From assembly GCA_034696485.1 (NCBI GenBank), contig JAQIWT010000560.1, positions 1 through 18,049 on the forward strand: 18,049 nt of DNA. The letters are read 5' to 3'. Below, in pieces: positions 1 through 10,160 of this stretch. The stretch's first letter is position 1. The number at the start of each line of letters is the position of its first letter. The translations under genes and the position numbers were made by a program. A model generated the notes under the pieces. That model saw only the letters and a list, made by a program, of their open reading frames with translations. It was not told the origin of the DNA and did no database searches. Origin of the DNA: Isohypsibius dastychi (Eukaryota; Tardigrada; Eutardigrada; Parachela; Isohypsibiidae).

Positions 1-125
1 ATTTATAAACAGGCTCCCAAATCACCCTCAGTTTCTGAAACTATTATGGAATAAAACTGACGTTGAAACCGGACTTTCCGGCCAACCAATTCAAGATCCT
101 GGCCAACCAATTCAAGATCCTGGTT
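1..125 (+). repeat. Satellite-like repeat, copy at the left edge
   Basis: This is a member of the same repeat family as 10160-10435. The shared order of blocks is a 'CCAAATCA..CTCAGTTT' stretch, then 'GGAATAAAACTGACGTT', 'GAAACCGGA', a CCGG-rich core, and 'CCAACCAATTCAAGAT'. Within this copy a 21-bp piece (80-100) is repeated immediately and exactly (101-121). The copy is cut by the window edge, so its full length is unknown. I see no coding potential; the short open frame across it simply translates the repeat. Confidence 0.8.
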
Positions 126-245
126 TTAGCCGATTGGTTCGAACTTAACCATTTATCAAATAAATTTCATGATAATGAATCAGTTAAATCTGAAATGCAT
201 TCGGGAAAACTCGTTGCAATTAAACCAAACCACACATTTGATTGA

Positions 246-490
246 AGTTGATCTCAGGACGGTAAAATAAGCCGGTCTATGCATGACCTCTTTCAAAAAA
301 TGTTTATCAATAGGAATTACTCACTGACGATCGTACCGTTCTGTGAAAATTGTGTACGCTAATCCTGTGTTACGGCTTGCGGTCAAGCACGTACCGACTG
401 GCTCGTCAGTCACGTCCGGTTACGTCACGTCCGATCGAGAAAGACTGGCAATGTTGATCACATTCTTCACAGTACGATTTTCTGACTGTG
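246..490. other. No gene seen; upstream region of the GIY-YIG gene
   Basis: I see no convincing coding exon, repeat or clear promoter box here. It is the presumed 5' flank of the plus-strand gene that starts at 521. Confidence 0.4.
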
Positions 491-520
491 TGAATGCCAT
501 CCTATTCCATACTAGCAATT

Positions 521-1211
521 ATGAAGTCTATGGAGGATCTCATCAACGAACTGCAAAACCGAGAAGCAGCAAATATCGCGGATGCTTCTTCGGATCCTAC
601 TTTTTACGATCATTCCGCTTATGTTCTGGTCAGATCTGCTCTTGTAGGATCAGAAATGGCCGGCGATGATGGGATTCATGAAATATTGACCCAGAACATC
701 CTTTACGTTGGAGAGACTAACAATTTACATGATCGGCCTCAAGCTCACTTCCGCCCGTCAATGGATAAGCCCAAGGTACGACATGTAATCCTTTTGGTAT
801 CTTGGTTCAAGTACTCCTACCTAAGCTGTTACTTCGTCAGACGGGAGATTCGAGGAAAACCGCCTCACTTCGGTATGAATTGGAAAATGGAGGAGTGGCG
901 ATGATCCCGTATGCGACGAAGCAGTCAAAAGTTGTCGTGCAGTGTCTGGAATTCATGCTGATTGAAACGCTTGACCGGAACAACGGAATCCTCCTGAACA
1001 AGACAGATGGTTCACAACCATCTTTCCTGAGGTTGTGCGGGGATTGGAGCTCATTGAAACGCCGAGATTCGAAAAGAATTCTTGAAGCACATATATTCGG
1101 AGCTGTCGTCAAGTCCAAGCTACCATGCTGGACGATGGAATATCTGACTTCAAAACGCAGACAACGGAGACATTTGTCGATATTCTCCAGAATCAGAAAA
1201 TGGGTGTGTAA
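521..1211 (+). CDS. Stand-alone GIY-YIG endonuclease-like protein, LEM-3/ANKLE1 type
   Basis: The proposed exons are 521-775, 841-1031 and 1088-1211, giving about 189 residues. GIY-YIG proteins cut DNA with one metal ion; LEM-3/ANKLE1 members resolve chromatin bridges. The first half-motif is Tyr-Val-Leu at residues 34-36. The YIG part is ILYVGET (60-66), followed by the helix NNLHDRPQAHF, whose Arg72 matches the catalytic arginine. Exon 2 carries GGVAMIPY and QCLEFMLIETL, with Glu122 at the metal-binding position, then LLNKTDG, like the family's C-terminal part. Intron 1 (65 bp) starts GTACGA and ends TTCGTCAG; an acceptor 15 nt earlier also keeps frame. Intron 2 (1032-1087) is preferred because reading straight on to 1260 gives an implausibly basic tail. 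The ankyrin and LEM domains of LEM-3/ANKLE1 are absent. An in-frame ATG at 494 would add nine residues. The fold assignment is good; the last exon is the weakest part. Confidence 0.72.
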
Positions 1212-1363
1212 GAAGTTCTACAAATTCTTCCTGAGCGTGGCGAAGCGATTCAAGGAGTAACTAACCAAGTCGGTCCTCCGTAACGGTTCTCATTCATCTG
1301 GACTCTGTTCTCGTTGTGAACGTCGTCCATGATACTGTATCTCTTTCCTGGATTGTTTTTCAA

Positions 1364-1369
1364 AATAAA
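1364..1369 (+). promoter_or_regulatory. AATAAA polyadenylation signal for the GIY-YIG gene
   Basis: A perfect AATAAA lies 153 nt past the proposed TAA stop of the GIY-YIG gene, and a second AATAAA follows at 1430-1435. Position and strand fit a short 3' UTR. Confidence 0.5.
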
Positions 1370-1771
1370 CGAAAGTAAAATTCTATTCAAACTGCGGAGC
1401 AGACCTTCGTTTATATTGTTTTTGTACCCAAATAAAATGACGAAAATGCAAAGTTCGGTTACGAATATTTCTTGAACGAATTATAAGAAAAGGAATACTT
1501 GGAGAAGGCATGCGAAGAATTTCGTTATTAGTAATTGAATGAATTATTAAAACAGGCGAAACTCGAAGAAGCACACATGATAAAATAGACAAAAATAAAG
1601 TAGTTGGGCAAATGTGCCAGTTCCTAATGATGTTTCTCCGGCGATACAGATGGAGAGCGATGGATATCGGTCATAGAAAAGCAACTTCCGGGTGAGATTT
1701 TGGCTCAGACTGTGAAATAAAAGTAGGCATATAAAAAGCCGGCCCATGACTGAAATTGCTGCATGAGTACC
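1370..1771. other. AT-rich convergent 3' intergenic region
   Basis: This lies between the ends of two convergent genes. I see no exon with conserved sequence. Short open frames on the minus strand have no recognisable domain. No canonical AATAAA for the minus-strand RPA-like gene was found just past its stop. Confidence 0.4.
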
Positions 1772-3078
1772 TTAAGATCCGTCAGCAGCGTCGCTAGTTT
1801 CCGGCAACTCGACATCGATGACGACGTACGAGTTCTCGTCAGAACCCATGTTAGCACCCTAGAATGAGATAAGCTGGTCATTATCAGTTTCGAAATACAT
1901 CAGTGATCACATCCACTTCGAACATTTATCGCAGAACTCAGAGAATGACATACCTGCGAGGCTTTAGCTGTGAAGAGTTTCTTTATTCGGACTTCAACAG
2001 ATTTATCGCGCAGATGGTCGAATGTCGGGATTTCGTCCCGATCGTAGAAGTACTGGACATCATGGCCCAACAGCTTTTCGACAACATCCTTGTAGCAGGT
2101 TACCAGAATTGATTGTCCACCTTGAACAAGTTTGACCTATAACAAAAATTGCGGCAATTTTCAAAAACAACCATTCTATTCTGAAATGACTGACCTTGGT
2201 GCTCGCGAAGCTCTTCTTCGTTTCGTCCAATTTCACCTCCACCTTGCAGCTCATGCAGTAAATGGATTCGGGATTACTGGGGTCCGTTTGGACAACACGA
2301 TCACACTTATCGCAGGCATTAATGAAATCGAGCTCGCTCTGAAGTTCGCCAAATTCAGCTGTGAGTTTCCCGTAGAATGTGGGATTGAAGTAATTCAGTT
2401 TCACGTTTTTGATGTCAGCTACGTCGATACGATTTCCTAAAAGCAAATTATGAGATAAGAAAGAAAAAAATGACCTGATTAGTTATCAAAATTCATTCAA
2501 CTGCAAAAAATATTCAATTACTATTGAAGAATCTTTCAACTGTACCTGTATCCGGCCCCATGGATTCAATGCTCATATTTACTCCCGGCGCGATGGATTG
2601 ATAATAGACTCGTGCGGTGGATTTACTTTCTGCTGCTTTCACCGTGGCGAACGGCATGGTAAGGCGGTAACGGTTCCCCACAGCCAACAGGTGATCGAAT
2701 TCTTCGAAATACTCTTCCGGGAGGAAAATCGTCACTATTCCTGTCCCATCGCTGAAGAAAGCAGTGCGAAACTTGCCTTTCGCATTGCTCAGAATGGAGG
2801 TTTTTTCTTCCAGAGTGCCCTCAAAAATTAAACTGCAACAAAAAAATATCAGTAAAATCTTTGAGAAACAGGATTTATGAACAAAATCGCATTATGTAGT
2901 CGGAAAATCGGAAACTGCAAACGTCAACTGGCCGAGATATTCCAAATTACCTTGTGGGCTGCTTCACGGGCTTCAGTGAAGCAATGGTCGTTGGTAACAA
3001 TTCCACTTTAGGACGCTTGCTGGGACTGCCTTTCGGTGTTGAACGATTGAAGAATGACCTCTTCATGGGTGAAGACAT
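1772..3078 (-). CDS. Short RPA1-like single-strand DNA-binding protein, OB folds plus zinc ribbon
   Basis: Five exons join cleanly: 3078-2951, 2832-2546, 2436-2195, 2136-1954 and 1858-1772 (308 residues). Introns are 118, 109, 57-58 and 95 bp with good sites (GTAATT/TTGTTGCAG, GTACAG/GCTTTTAG, GTCAGT/TTGTTATAG, GTATGT/CATTCTAG), and all phases agree. The family binds single-stranded DNA in replication and repair. Residues 18-25 (SPSKRPKV) look like a nuclear localisation signal. Residues about 29-139 form an RPA-type OB fold: 'TTIASLKP', 'FRTAFFSDGTGIVTIFLP', then 'GNRYRLTMPFATVK'. Residues about 150-280 resemble the RPA1 DBD-C domain, with a zinc ribbon from Cys180, Cys183, Cys199 and Cys202, then 'GQSILVTCYKDVVEKLLG'. 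The tail is acidic. Human RPA1 is about 616 residues; the RPA70N protein-docking domain and one central OB fold are missing here. The start is the first ATG in frame upstream of the signal; an acceptor-like CTGCAG at about 3112 leaves a further 5' exon possible. Confidence 0.85.
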
Positions 3079-4776
3079 GACAACAAATGCTTCGTGGGAG
3101 ATTTTCTGCAGAGTTGGAATAATGAAGACGAAACCGAAAATGATGAAAATGAGGAGAATGAATTCACAATGTTGCTAAAGAGTGAGTGAGTGAGTGAGGG
3201 TTTATTCCGTTCGGCCCTATCGAACTGTAGAGAGCATGTTGCTAGAGAGTACAACTTCTTTTGGCTCCGCTTTTCTTCTCTTGCGATTGGACGACAGCCA
3301 CTCGGAATAGGGCGGATGATAACGGACTCCGCTGTCTATGCTTTTCAAGACTTAATTAGTGTATTTTACGGAAATTCTGAGAATAATATCCTCAGTGAAC
3401 CTATACAATTTTAATTCATTTACAATTATTTAGTATTCCGTCACAGTTGAACTATAATATGCAGCACATGCACATGCACAAGCATCAACCAAAACATCTA
3501 TCACTGAACATTTCTAAGACGAAATTACAGTTTTGGAATGAAAGATAGCGAATAGATTTTTCAGGCAAAGTCATTCTTCCAAATTTTAAAAGGGGCTTCT
3601 AGTCTGAAAAATATCCATATTTCTAGGTATATTTTGGGGTATCTATATTTTGAGGATCTGGAAAACGACGTAAATTAAGCATAAAAGCGCATTTATTTCA
3701 TGTGCAAGAAAAAAGTGATGTGATCTGAGACGTGCAAAGAATGGGCATTTGATCGTACAGAATAAACTCAGTCATTAGAATCCGATTGCAAAATGATGCA
3801 GTTTGCGAACTGCATCTGTGCAGTACAAAGCATATTTGAAAGATATGTAAACAATTGATTTTGGGTAAGCTATTTCTTAGTTTTTTTGGACTACAGAGAA
3901 ATTTTTTTGTTTGGTTTCACTACCAAAAATATAAGTTTCGTATTTCGAAAAGGTAAGTTTGCATCCTGCCCTGATAAAGATATTAACTGTAAGCCGGAAG
4001 GTGATTTGACTCAAATTTTAAAGTGTGACAACTCAAGTCACAAGTTTTGGTTTGGAGATATGCTAAGCGAACTTGGAAGAGATTAATCCCAGAATGTGGA
4101 TTTCAAGTCAGAACAAGTCAAATCATGAAATTGCAAAGCCACGTTCTACTTCTTGGGGATATTTTGTCAGATCTTGGTGGAGTATAAATATCACATTTTA
4201 GGTCTCCTGTCAAGTCAGAAAAGTATGCTTGTCGGTTTATTCAGTCTGAGATTTTCGAGAGAAGATTCGAATTCGAAAATCTATACGTCAGTTCCCACAT
4301 CAGTTTCCGCAGATCATGAGAAAAGTCTCAAAATGTTTACGTCAGTTCTTAAATCAGCTTTTGCGGTTTTTCCCTTTGACCTTTTGGAGCGGAGAAGCTA
4401 GCTTTCGATGCTAGTATTATTTAAATTAAAAATTTCAAAACAGGAGTTATTTGAAGTCAAGTTCGATTTAACAACACTGCCTCCTGAAGGTGCCATCGAT
4501 GTATTATTTTATCTTTAGAAACAGAAACAGGAGCCGAAGATTATTTCGGTATCGTTGAATATCGTGCCCATAGCATGTTTGGATACTGTCGAATAAGAAA
4601 CAAACAGAACATATTGAATCGCATTGACGTAAGATAGGTTCCATGCTTCATCAACGAAATTTTCGTGCTCAGAACATTTAAAAGAGTAATACAGAGCTTA
4701 ACACGGAGCTTCTCCACAAGCCATGCTCAGCCAACGATAATAAAGTGCTCCATGAAAAACTGAGGATGCGCAAAAA
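3079..4776. other. Gene-poor region with a GTGA microsatellite
   Basis: A short GTGA tetranucleotide repeat lies at about 3181-3197, directly upstream of the RPA-like gene. A minus-strand stretch at about 3220-3340 reads like protein for some 40 residues but has no recognised domain. Two copies of ACGTCAGTT lie at 4285-4293 and 4339-4347. No other gene is supported. Confidence 0.4.
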
Positions 4777-4815
4777 TCAGAGACGTGAGAATAAATCTTT
4801 CAGTACACGCTCAAG
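4777..4815 (-). pseudogene. Relic of a BTB/BACK gene tail
   Basis: Read on the minus strand this encodes LERVLKDLFSRL followed by a stop. It closely matches the last residues (VLERAMKDLFTCV, stop) of the MATH-BTB gene about 630 bp upstream, and the nucleotide match extends a little further with an indel. Nothing resembling the rest of a BTB protein was found upstream, so this looks like the eroded end of a tandem paralogue. The match is short. Confidence 0.4.
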
Positions 4816-5409
4816 CACAACTTTACATCTTCAGCCCTTCCAAGTAAAGTCTAAAACAAAACAGTATTTCAAAAAAGCAGTGTGGAACCCAGGTCTTTTT
4901 AACTCACGAAATTCAAGGTACACATTTGAAAATGATGTGAATTAGCATGGGCTTTTCAGGTCAACAAAACTGACACCGGCGGAGCACATAATCAAAGCGA
5001 GTATTCGACAAACCGAAATATGCGTTGGAATACGGCTAAAATGGAACTTTAGCATACTACACTGCCCGAATCTAATCGTTCAACAAGAAAAAAGCTTAGA
5101 ATGACGTTGATAACCTTTATTATATTGAGCATAACTCGTAAAGAATGTAGACGAATGGTTTTGGTATGGTGGATATCATACACATGGGAAATTATGAATA
5201 TCTTCGACCGAAACAATCAGCTTTTTAACTGAACTAAGCTACATAAAGTACTCAACTAAACTGAGCTACACCAAGAACCAGATACTCACGATTTAAGAAC
5301 AATGGAGCTTTCGTGTCAAAGAAAATTAAAGTGCTTAAAATGAAACCTCCATTAAAACATAGCTGGACAATCAAAATGATTATATCCCAGGAAGGATGAT
5401 GCGGAATGA
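4816..5409. other. No gene seen; 3' flank of the MATH-BTB gene
   Basis: AT-rich sequence without a convincing exon. It includes a small imperfect repeat around 5225-5275 (variants of 'AACTGAACTAAGCTACA' and 'AACTAAACTGAGCTACA'). No canonical polyadenylation signal was found close to the stop of the MATH-BTB gene. Confidence 0.35.
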
Positions 5410-6574
5410 TCACACGCATGTGAATAAGTCTTTCATCGCGCGCTCGAGAACATCCTTACTTCCGCCGGACAAAGCTTCAATTCCACCCGCACCCAAAAAT
5501 ACCTCCATATTATCCCTGATGTTTGTAATGCAGGAACTCCATATCTCAGGATCATCGTGCAGATATGCCAAATTCATTTTGATGACGACATCATCCATTG
5601 TAATTCGCTGAATCCAGAAATGTCGCACAAAAAATAGCAAATCTTCCATCTGGAACTGACGAGCGAAGTCGTACAACCCCGACGCACTTTCTTCTGATAT
5701 CCGGATTTCGCCAGTGTAACAAAATTCGACTGCAGGCTGGACAACCGAGGCTGGGTAGTTTGGCAGATTACAAAGTCCCGTGACGCTTTCCTTCATTGTG
5801 GCCTCCATCATAGCTTGAAGAACTGCAGACTTTCCGCTGATGACGTGACGATGGCAGTTGATTTTAACTAGGTCTGAACATACCAGAGTCAAGTCCGGTG
5901 ACCATGAATTTCCCATGAGCAGGTGGATGATTTTAGCTCCAGTTAACGAAGTTTCCGGAAGACAATACTTTTCGGACTTGGGAAACCGAACAGCAACACT
6001 AATTCGAAGGACGTTCTCCAGAGTGTACTTGTTTTTGCGGTTGAACAGGTCCTCCAACTTCAGAAATTGTGGGAAGCCCGATCGAACGCCAGTCCCTTCA
6101 ACATCCGAGTTCCAATCATCATCGTTCAATTCCGGTTCCGAAAGATCAGAAGCGAATATGGCGGTACGGAAAAACCGCTGGCTGCCTTCATTATCAAGAA
6201 TTCTGTAACATAAGACAAACATCAGAACTTCTCTTCTGAACAACTCAATCCACAAGAAACCAGTGATCTGCGACTTACGAGAAAACACAAGTCGCTTTGA
6301 CAGGCACTGAGGAGCATCCCTTATAATGTAAAAACACTGAAGGTCCGGACTTCTGAGCTGTTGGAACAAGCACGGAAGGATGTACGGAAATTCGCCATTT
6401 TGCAGGAAATGCAGCTCCTCTGGACGTTACGAGATACGGTGAATAGGATGAACTTCCGGCAATAATCCATTGAGAAAAATTCGATATTCTAATGTCGAAG
6501 AGTAGACGGATCAATCGCCCACTTGGGCTAAAAACAACTCCTGTTCGACGATGAAATTCGTGAAAAAAATCCAT
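5410..6574 (-). CDS. MATH-BTB protein, SPOP-like Cullin-3 substrate adaptor
   Basis: Two exons, 6574-6279 and 6202-5410, encode about 362 residues. The 76-bp intron has GTAAGT and TTATGTTACAG, with phases matching across a split serine codon. SPOP-like proteins bind targets through MATH and Cullin-3 through BTB, leading to ubiquitination. The MATH domain (about 24-175) shows 'FDIRISNFSQW', 'AKWRISVHPS', 'CVFSILDNEG' across the splice junction, and 'SGFPQFLKLEDLF'. The BTB domain (about 195-300) shows 'SPDLTLVCSDLVKINCHRHV', 'VLQAMMEATMKES' and 'VEFCYTGEIRI'. A BACK-like region follows to the end. An acidic insert (PELNDDDWNSDVEG) lies in a MATH loop. The ATG is in a good context (AAACCATGG). 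Length is close to human SPOP (374). This is the best-supported intact gene in the window. Confidence 0.93.
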
Positions 6575-7745
6575 GGTTTAAGCGACAAAGCGGGAACTTC
6601 ACGGAGAAGCAGATCTGGACTTGAACGTTTGGTGCACCGTTATGACCGAACTGGCCTCGCTCTAGAAGAACTGCTAATCAAATTGTTCTTCAAATCATGA
6701 CACTCCCTGTTTCTTGGCGTTAATAAAGAGGACAAATGGAGAATCAGAATGGCAACATGACCGGCATGATCAATTAACCGGTCGATGAGAAATCTCGATG
6801 CATTACAAAAAGCTGCAGAGAGACGATTCGTCCAACGCTAACTGAAATAACTGACAACTGCATCAAAAGTGTTAACCCATTAGATTGATCTTTTGATTTA
6901 CATGGATGGATCTTCTGCTTTTTAGAAGACCAAGAAGAAAATAGGTTTTTCCCTTTTTTCAGTGCGTTATTCATTCAGTGGGGATAATGTTCAATATCGT
7001 AATTATCCAAAGTTCTCCGCGACATAACAAGAATTCATAACAACAACTGTGCAGTGATGGTAGTGCCCAGTCTTAATTCCCAGCTGGTTCATTGTATCAT
7101 GACCATTCGAGTCGTATAAAAATCTACGTTCGGGATACTTAATCCTGCAGCTGTTTGCGTCGGCAATTAAAAACCAGGAAGAAGTTTTAATGAAATCAAA
7201 TATGATTAAGCAGTGAACCCTAGTCTATCGCGCATGTGTATTGAACCACTCGTTGATTGGATAAAATTCAAGCGCCAATTTTGATCAAGGTCAGATTGAC
7301 TGCTATTTTAGCTGTTCCAGTCGAATCAAAATCTTTTCAGAAAGCCATCATAAATTTCGTGCGTCGGAACAACTGTTTTCACGTCAGTTTCTCGGAAATA
7401 CTAGTCGAAACGTTTCAGCGTCGACATTGATTATGACATGTCAGAAAAGCTGAGTTTCGTCATCACTTTTATTTATATAATTATGATGGGAAAACGTTCG
7501 AAAATACCTCTTGTAGTTCGGAAACACCTGTGCTGATTCGAATCTTCTTGTCATGACAACATCAGTTTAAGCCGTGCGTAGAAGAGCGGAAGCACTTTTT
7601 CCTACTGGAGAGGAAATCTATGTCACTTTTAATTTTGCAAGTGTGGGAATCCAACATTAACTCGAATTGTATTATACTATAGGTTTCAACGTCAGTTCCT
7701 AAGAAACTGGGTGATTTGCGATAACAGATGACGACAGCAATAAAG
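6575..7745. other. No gene seen; 5' flank of the MATH-BTB gene
   Basis: No exon-like open frame with domain similarity or paired splice sites was found. Two copies of ACGTCAGTT (7381-7389, 7689-7697) lie near its right end. Confidence 0.4.
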
Positions 7746-8108
7746 TTTCTAGGCGAGGCAGCAATAAAATCTAAATCGGGAAGATCAAACTGGAAGTGGT
7801 GAATTATCTTTCACAAAGACACCGATAATCGACTAATGGCTTCCTGCGTCTGCTGCCGTGTTAGCAAATACTGTTCAGAAGATGATCAACGGCAGTAAAG
7901 CAGTAATAAAATCAGAATCTCAACCAAATTCGGTTATTCAGAACCAAGACATGACCTGAAACTGACGTAAATACCTTTCTTTCTCAATCAAAATTGAGCT
8001 GTCACTCAAACAACACTCAAAAAATCTTCAAAACAATAAATTCCTTAGAACTACGAAACTAACATGGAAACCGGCGTGGAAACTCGGCTCAACCAGATAG
8101 ATCGAGAC
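7746..8108 (+). repeat. 363-bp direct repeat, copy 1
   Basis: This segment reappears at 8653-9015 at an exact offset of 907 bp. The few differences I see are in the first 30 bp; the remainder appears identical. It has no long open frame. It includes one AACTGACGT word (7960-7968). The very high identity means a recent duplication or gene conversion, or possibly an assembly artefact. Confidence 0.95.
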
Positions 8109-8652
8109 GAAAGATCCGCAATCAAACGAAGCTATGGAAGTCAGTTCAATCAAATCCAAACTTGAGTTGATAACAAGCGAAAGATAATTTAAATGAAAAC
8201 TAATTCTTCCAAAAATGTGAACTGTAGACCGACATAGCAATCAACGCTCACCAAGAACTAGGTTGCGACAAAATGGATCAGATGGTAAAAAACATTCGTT
8301 CTGCTCGTCGAAATCGAGGTTGTCGGCCCAACATACTTTTACTCAGATTGCAGACAACAAATGATGTGCAAACTGACGTGGCAACTGACGTGAAAATTTA
8401 TGTTAAAGGATAAAAGACCAAAATCAAAGATCATGCTGAAATCTCCGGCGGGCTTGCTTAATTCGAAGTCAAGTTTTACACAACTTCAAGAGCGAAATGT
8501 GAAAACGGGGCTTTTCTGCTCAGCGAAACCATGCTAAGGCAAATTCGGTCTCACTTCAAAAAACAACTACTTCCCTACAAAAATGGAAATTGAAGAAGAA
8601 ATTGAGGTCAAGACTCGATTTTCGGCTGACAGAGAGTTGACATGCAACATAT
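8109..8652. other. Spacer between the two 363-bp repeats
   Basis: 544 bp with no recognisable gene. It contains two AACTGACGT words 12 bp apart (8371-8379 and 8383-8391). Nothing here resembles reverse transcriptase, integrase or transposase coding sequence, so an LTR-type element is not supported. Confidence 0.5.
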
Positions 8653-9015
8653 TTTCTAGGCAAGGAAGCAATAAAATCTTAATCGGGAAGATCAAACTGG
8701 AAGTGGTGAATTATCTTTCACAAAGACACCGATAATCGACTAATGGCTTCCTGCGTCTGCTGCCGTGTTAGCAAATACTGTTCAGAAGATGATCAACGGC
8801 AGTAAAGCAGTAATAAAATCAGAATCTCAACCAAATTCGGTTATTCAGAACCAAGACATGACCTGAAACTGACGTAAATACCTTTCTTTCTCAATCAAAA
8901 TTGAGCTGTCACTCAAACAACACTCAAAAAATCTTCAAAACAATAAATTCCTTAGAACTACGAAACTAACATGGAAACCGGCGTGGAAACTCGGCTCAAC
9001 CAGATAGATCGAGAC
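8653..9015 (+). repeat. 363-bp direct repeat, copy 2
   Basis: Second copy of the repeat at 7746-8108, in the same orientation. The end is sharp: both copies share 'AGATAGATCGAGAC' and then diverge. An ACGTCAGTT word follows at 9018-9026. Confidence 0.95.
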
Positions 9016-9591
9016 ATACGTCAGTTTCTGTTGTTCTTCTCGGTGGAACCCAAGTGGATCAAAAGCTTGGATTTTTATTTGTAATTTGCACAGTATCACA
9101 TAATTAACCATGATATTCGATTCCCCTTTCGCTCCGCTTTAATATCATACGAGGGTTCACGACGCGTCTAGGAAGATTAAGAACTGCAATATACCGCAAT
9201 TGCAATCATGACTATAATCAGCATAGACCACCCTTGTTTATACAATAAAAATACCCACCGAGGAAACCAGATCTTCGACGAATCGGACCATATGCAGGAC
9301 AAAGTGCTAACAAGTCATAAAAAGGCAGACTCTCACGACTGACCAAAAGAAATGCTTTGTATCAAATTATATTCGCAAACTTGCTCTTCTTCTGATCAAC
9401 CTGAACAATCTTCATCCGATTTGTCGGGCGGTCAGGACAGAATTCCATGTCAAAGCACCGACAGATCATCTGCCCCCATATTTTCGATCATCAACATGAA
9501 TCCCAACCATAAATGTCGGATGAGAATGCAATTAATCTGTTATGCTTAATCATTCAGTAAGATTTCCCAGCTGTGGTGGTCAAGTATCTAT
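9016..9591. other. No gene seen
   Basis: No exon with domain similarity was found. A plus-strand open frame at 9352-9549 has no recognisable features and is treated as chance. Confidence 0.4.
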
Positions 9592-10014
9592 CTACCAGCA
9601 CCACTGCCACGCGGGGAACTTTGAAGCGAACATTATACTGCCCAAAAGATTCCTCAGTGAGAAATTGTCAAATTCGTTATAAACTTCAGGAACCAGCTCT
9701 CTCATGTAAGTCATGAATCCTCGTGGCTGAAGATAAAGATTTCTTTTCGAAAATTTCAAAATACTAATAAGTTTGGAAAACACAAAATCGATCGAAATCA
9801 GAAATTCAAGCCCAAACTCCAGAAAAACATTAGTTAGAGATTATTTGTTATTATACTATAATGAATGTAAATTGTATATTACCTTCATTATTATGAATAT
9901 GAAATTACGCTTGAACTTACCAAACAACCGACATCACCAATCAAGATCAAAACAAATTCCGGGTGCCTCCTTCCCTTTTCCTCGGTCGAAATAAACGAAA
10001 CCAGCGGCAAAAAT
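9592..10014 (-). CDS. Possible two-exon coding fragment, unrecognised
   Basis: Two stretches with good splice borders join in frame: 10014-9921 (acceptor TTCTGTATTCAG, donor GTAAGT) and 9726-9592 (acceptor TTTATCTTCAG, ending in TAG). The joined frame reads ...EFVLILIGDVGCL then PRGFMTYMRELVPEVYNEFD..., which looks protein-like with a hydrophobic strand and an amphipathic helix. It has no start codon, so earlier exons would be needed. The acceptor is preceded by the repeat array and by the last exon of the Trio-like pseudogene, but the sequence does not match the next part of Trio spectrin repeats. I do not recognise the family. Confidence 0.3.
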
Positions 10015-10092
10015 CTGAATACAGAAAACTGGTAAATTTGAGTTCAAAGAATTCCTGGAGAAAAAACGTCGCAATGTGCTACTAGTTGATTC

Positions 10093-10160
10093 AGGGAAAT
10101 ATAATGGAATATATAATGGAATATAACGGAATATATAATGGAACGAAATGTAATGGAATA
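10093..10160 (+). repeat. AT-rich minisatellite of about 10-bp units
   Basis: Tandem, imperfect copies of ATATAATGGA-type units (variants ATATAATGGA, ATATAACGGA, AAATGTAATGGA) lead directly into the satellite-like repeats that begin at 10160. The GGAATA portion is shared with the start of each satellite unit, so the minisatellite may have grown from it. Confidence 0.7.

Noticed and set aside
63-245. Plus-strand open frame at the left edge
   Set aside because: It has no ATG start and its first part translates the 21-bp tandem repeat.
1032-1260. Uninterrupted plus-strand reading to 1260 as the end of the GIY-YIG protein
   Set aside because: The tail would be extremely Lys/Arg rich and unlike a nuclease. 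A 56-bp intron gives a balanced sequence ending at 1211 instead.
3215-3345. Minus-strand protein-like stretch (HPPYSEWLSSNRKRRKAEP)
   Set aside because: There is no recognised domain, no clear acceptor and no link to the RPA-like gene, so a real exon is not supported.
5858-6208. Plus-strand open frame of 116 codons
   Set aside because: It is the antisense of the strongly supported MATH-BTB exon.
7746-9015. LTR retrotransposon with 363-bp LTRs
   Set aside because: The repeats do not begin with TG or end with CA, and the 544-bp interior has no primer-binding site or element genes that I can see.
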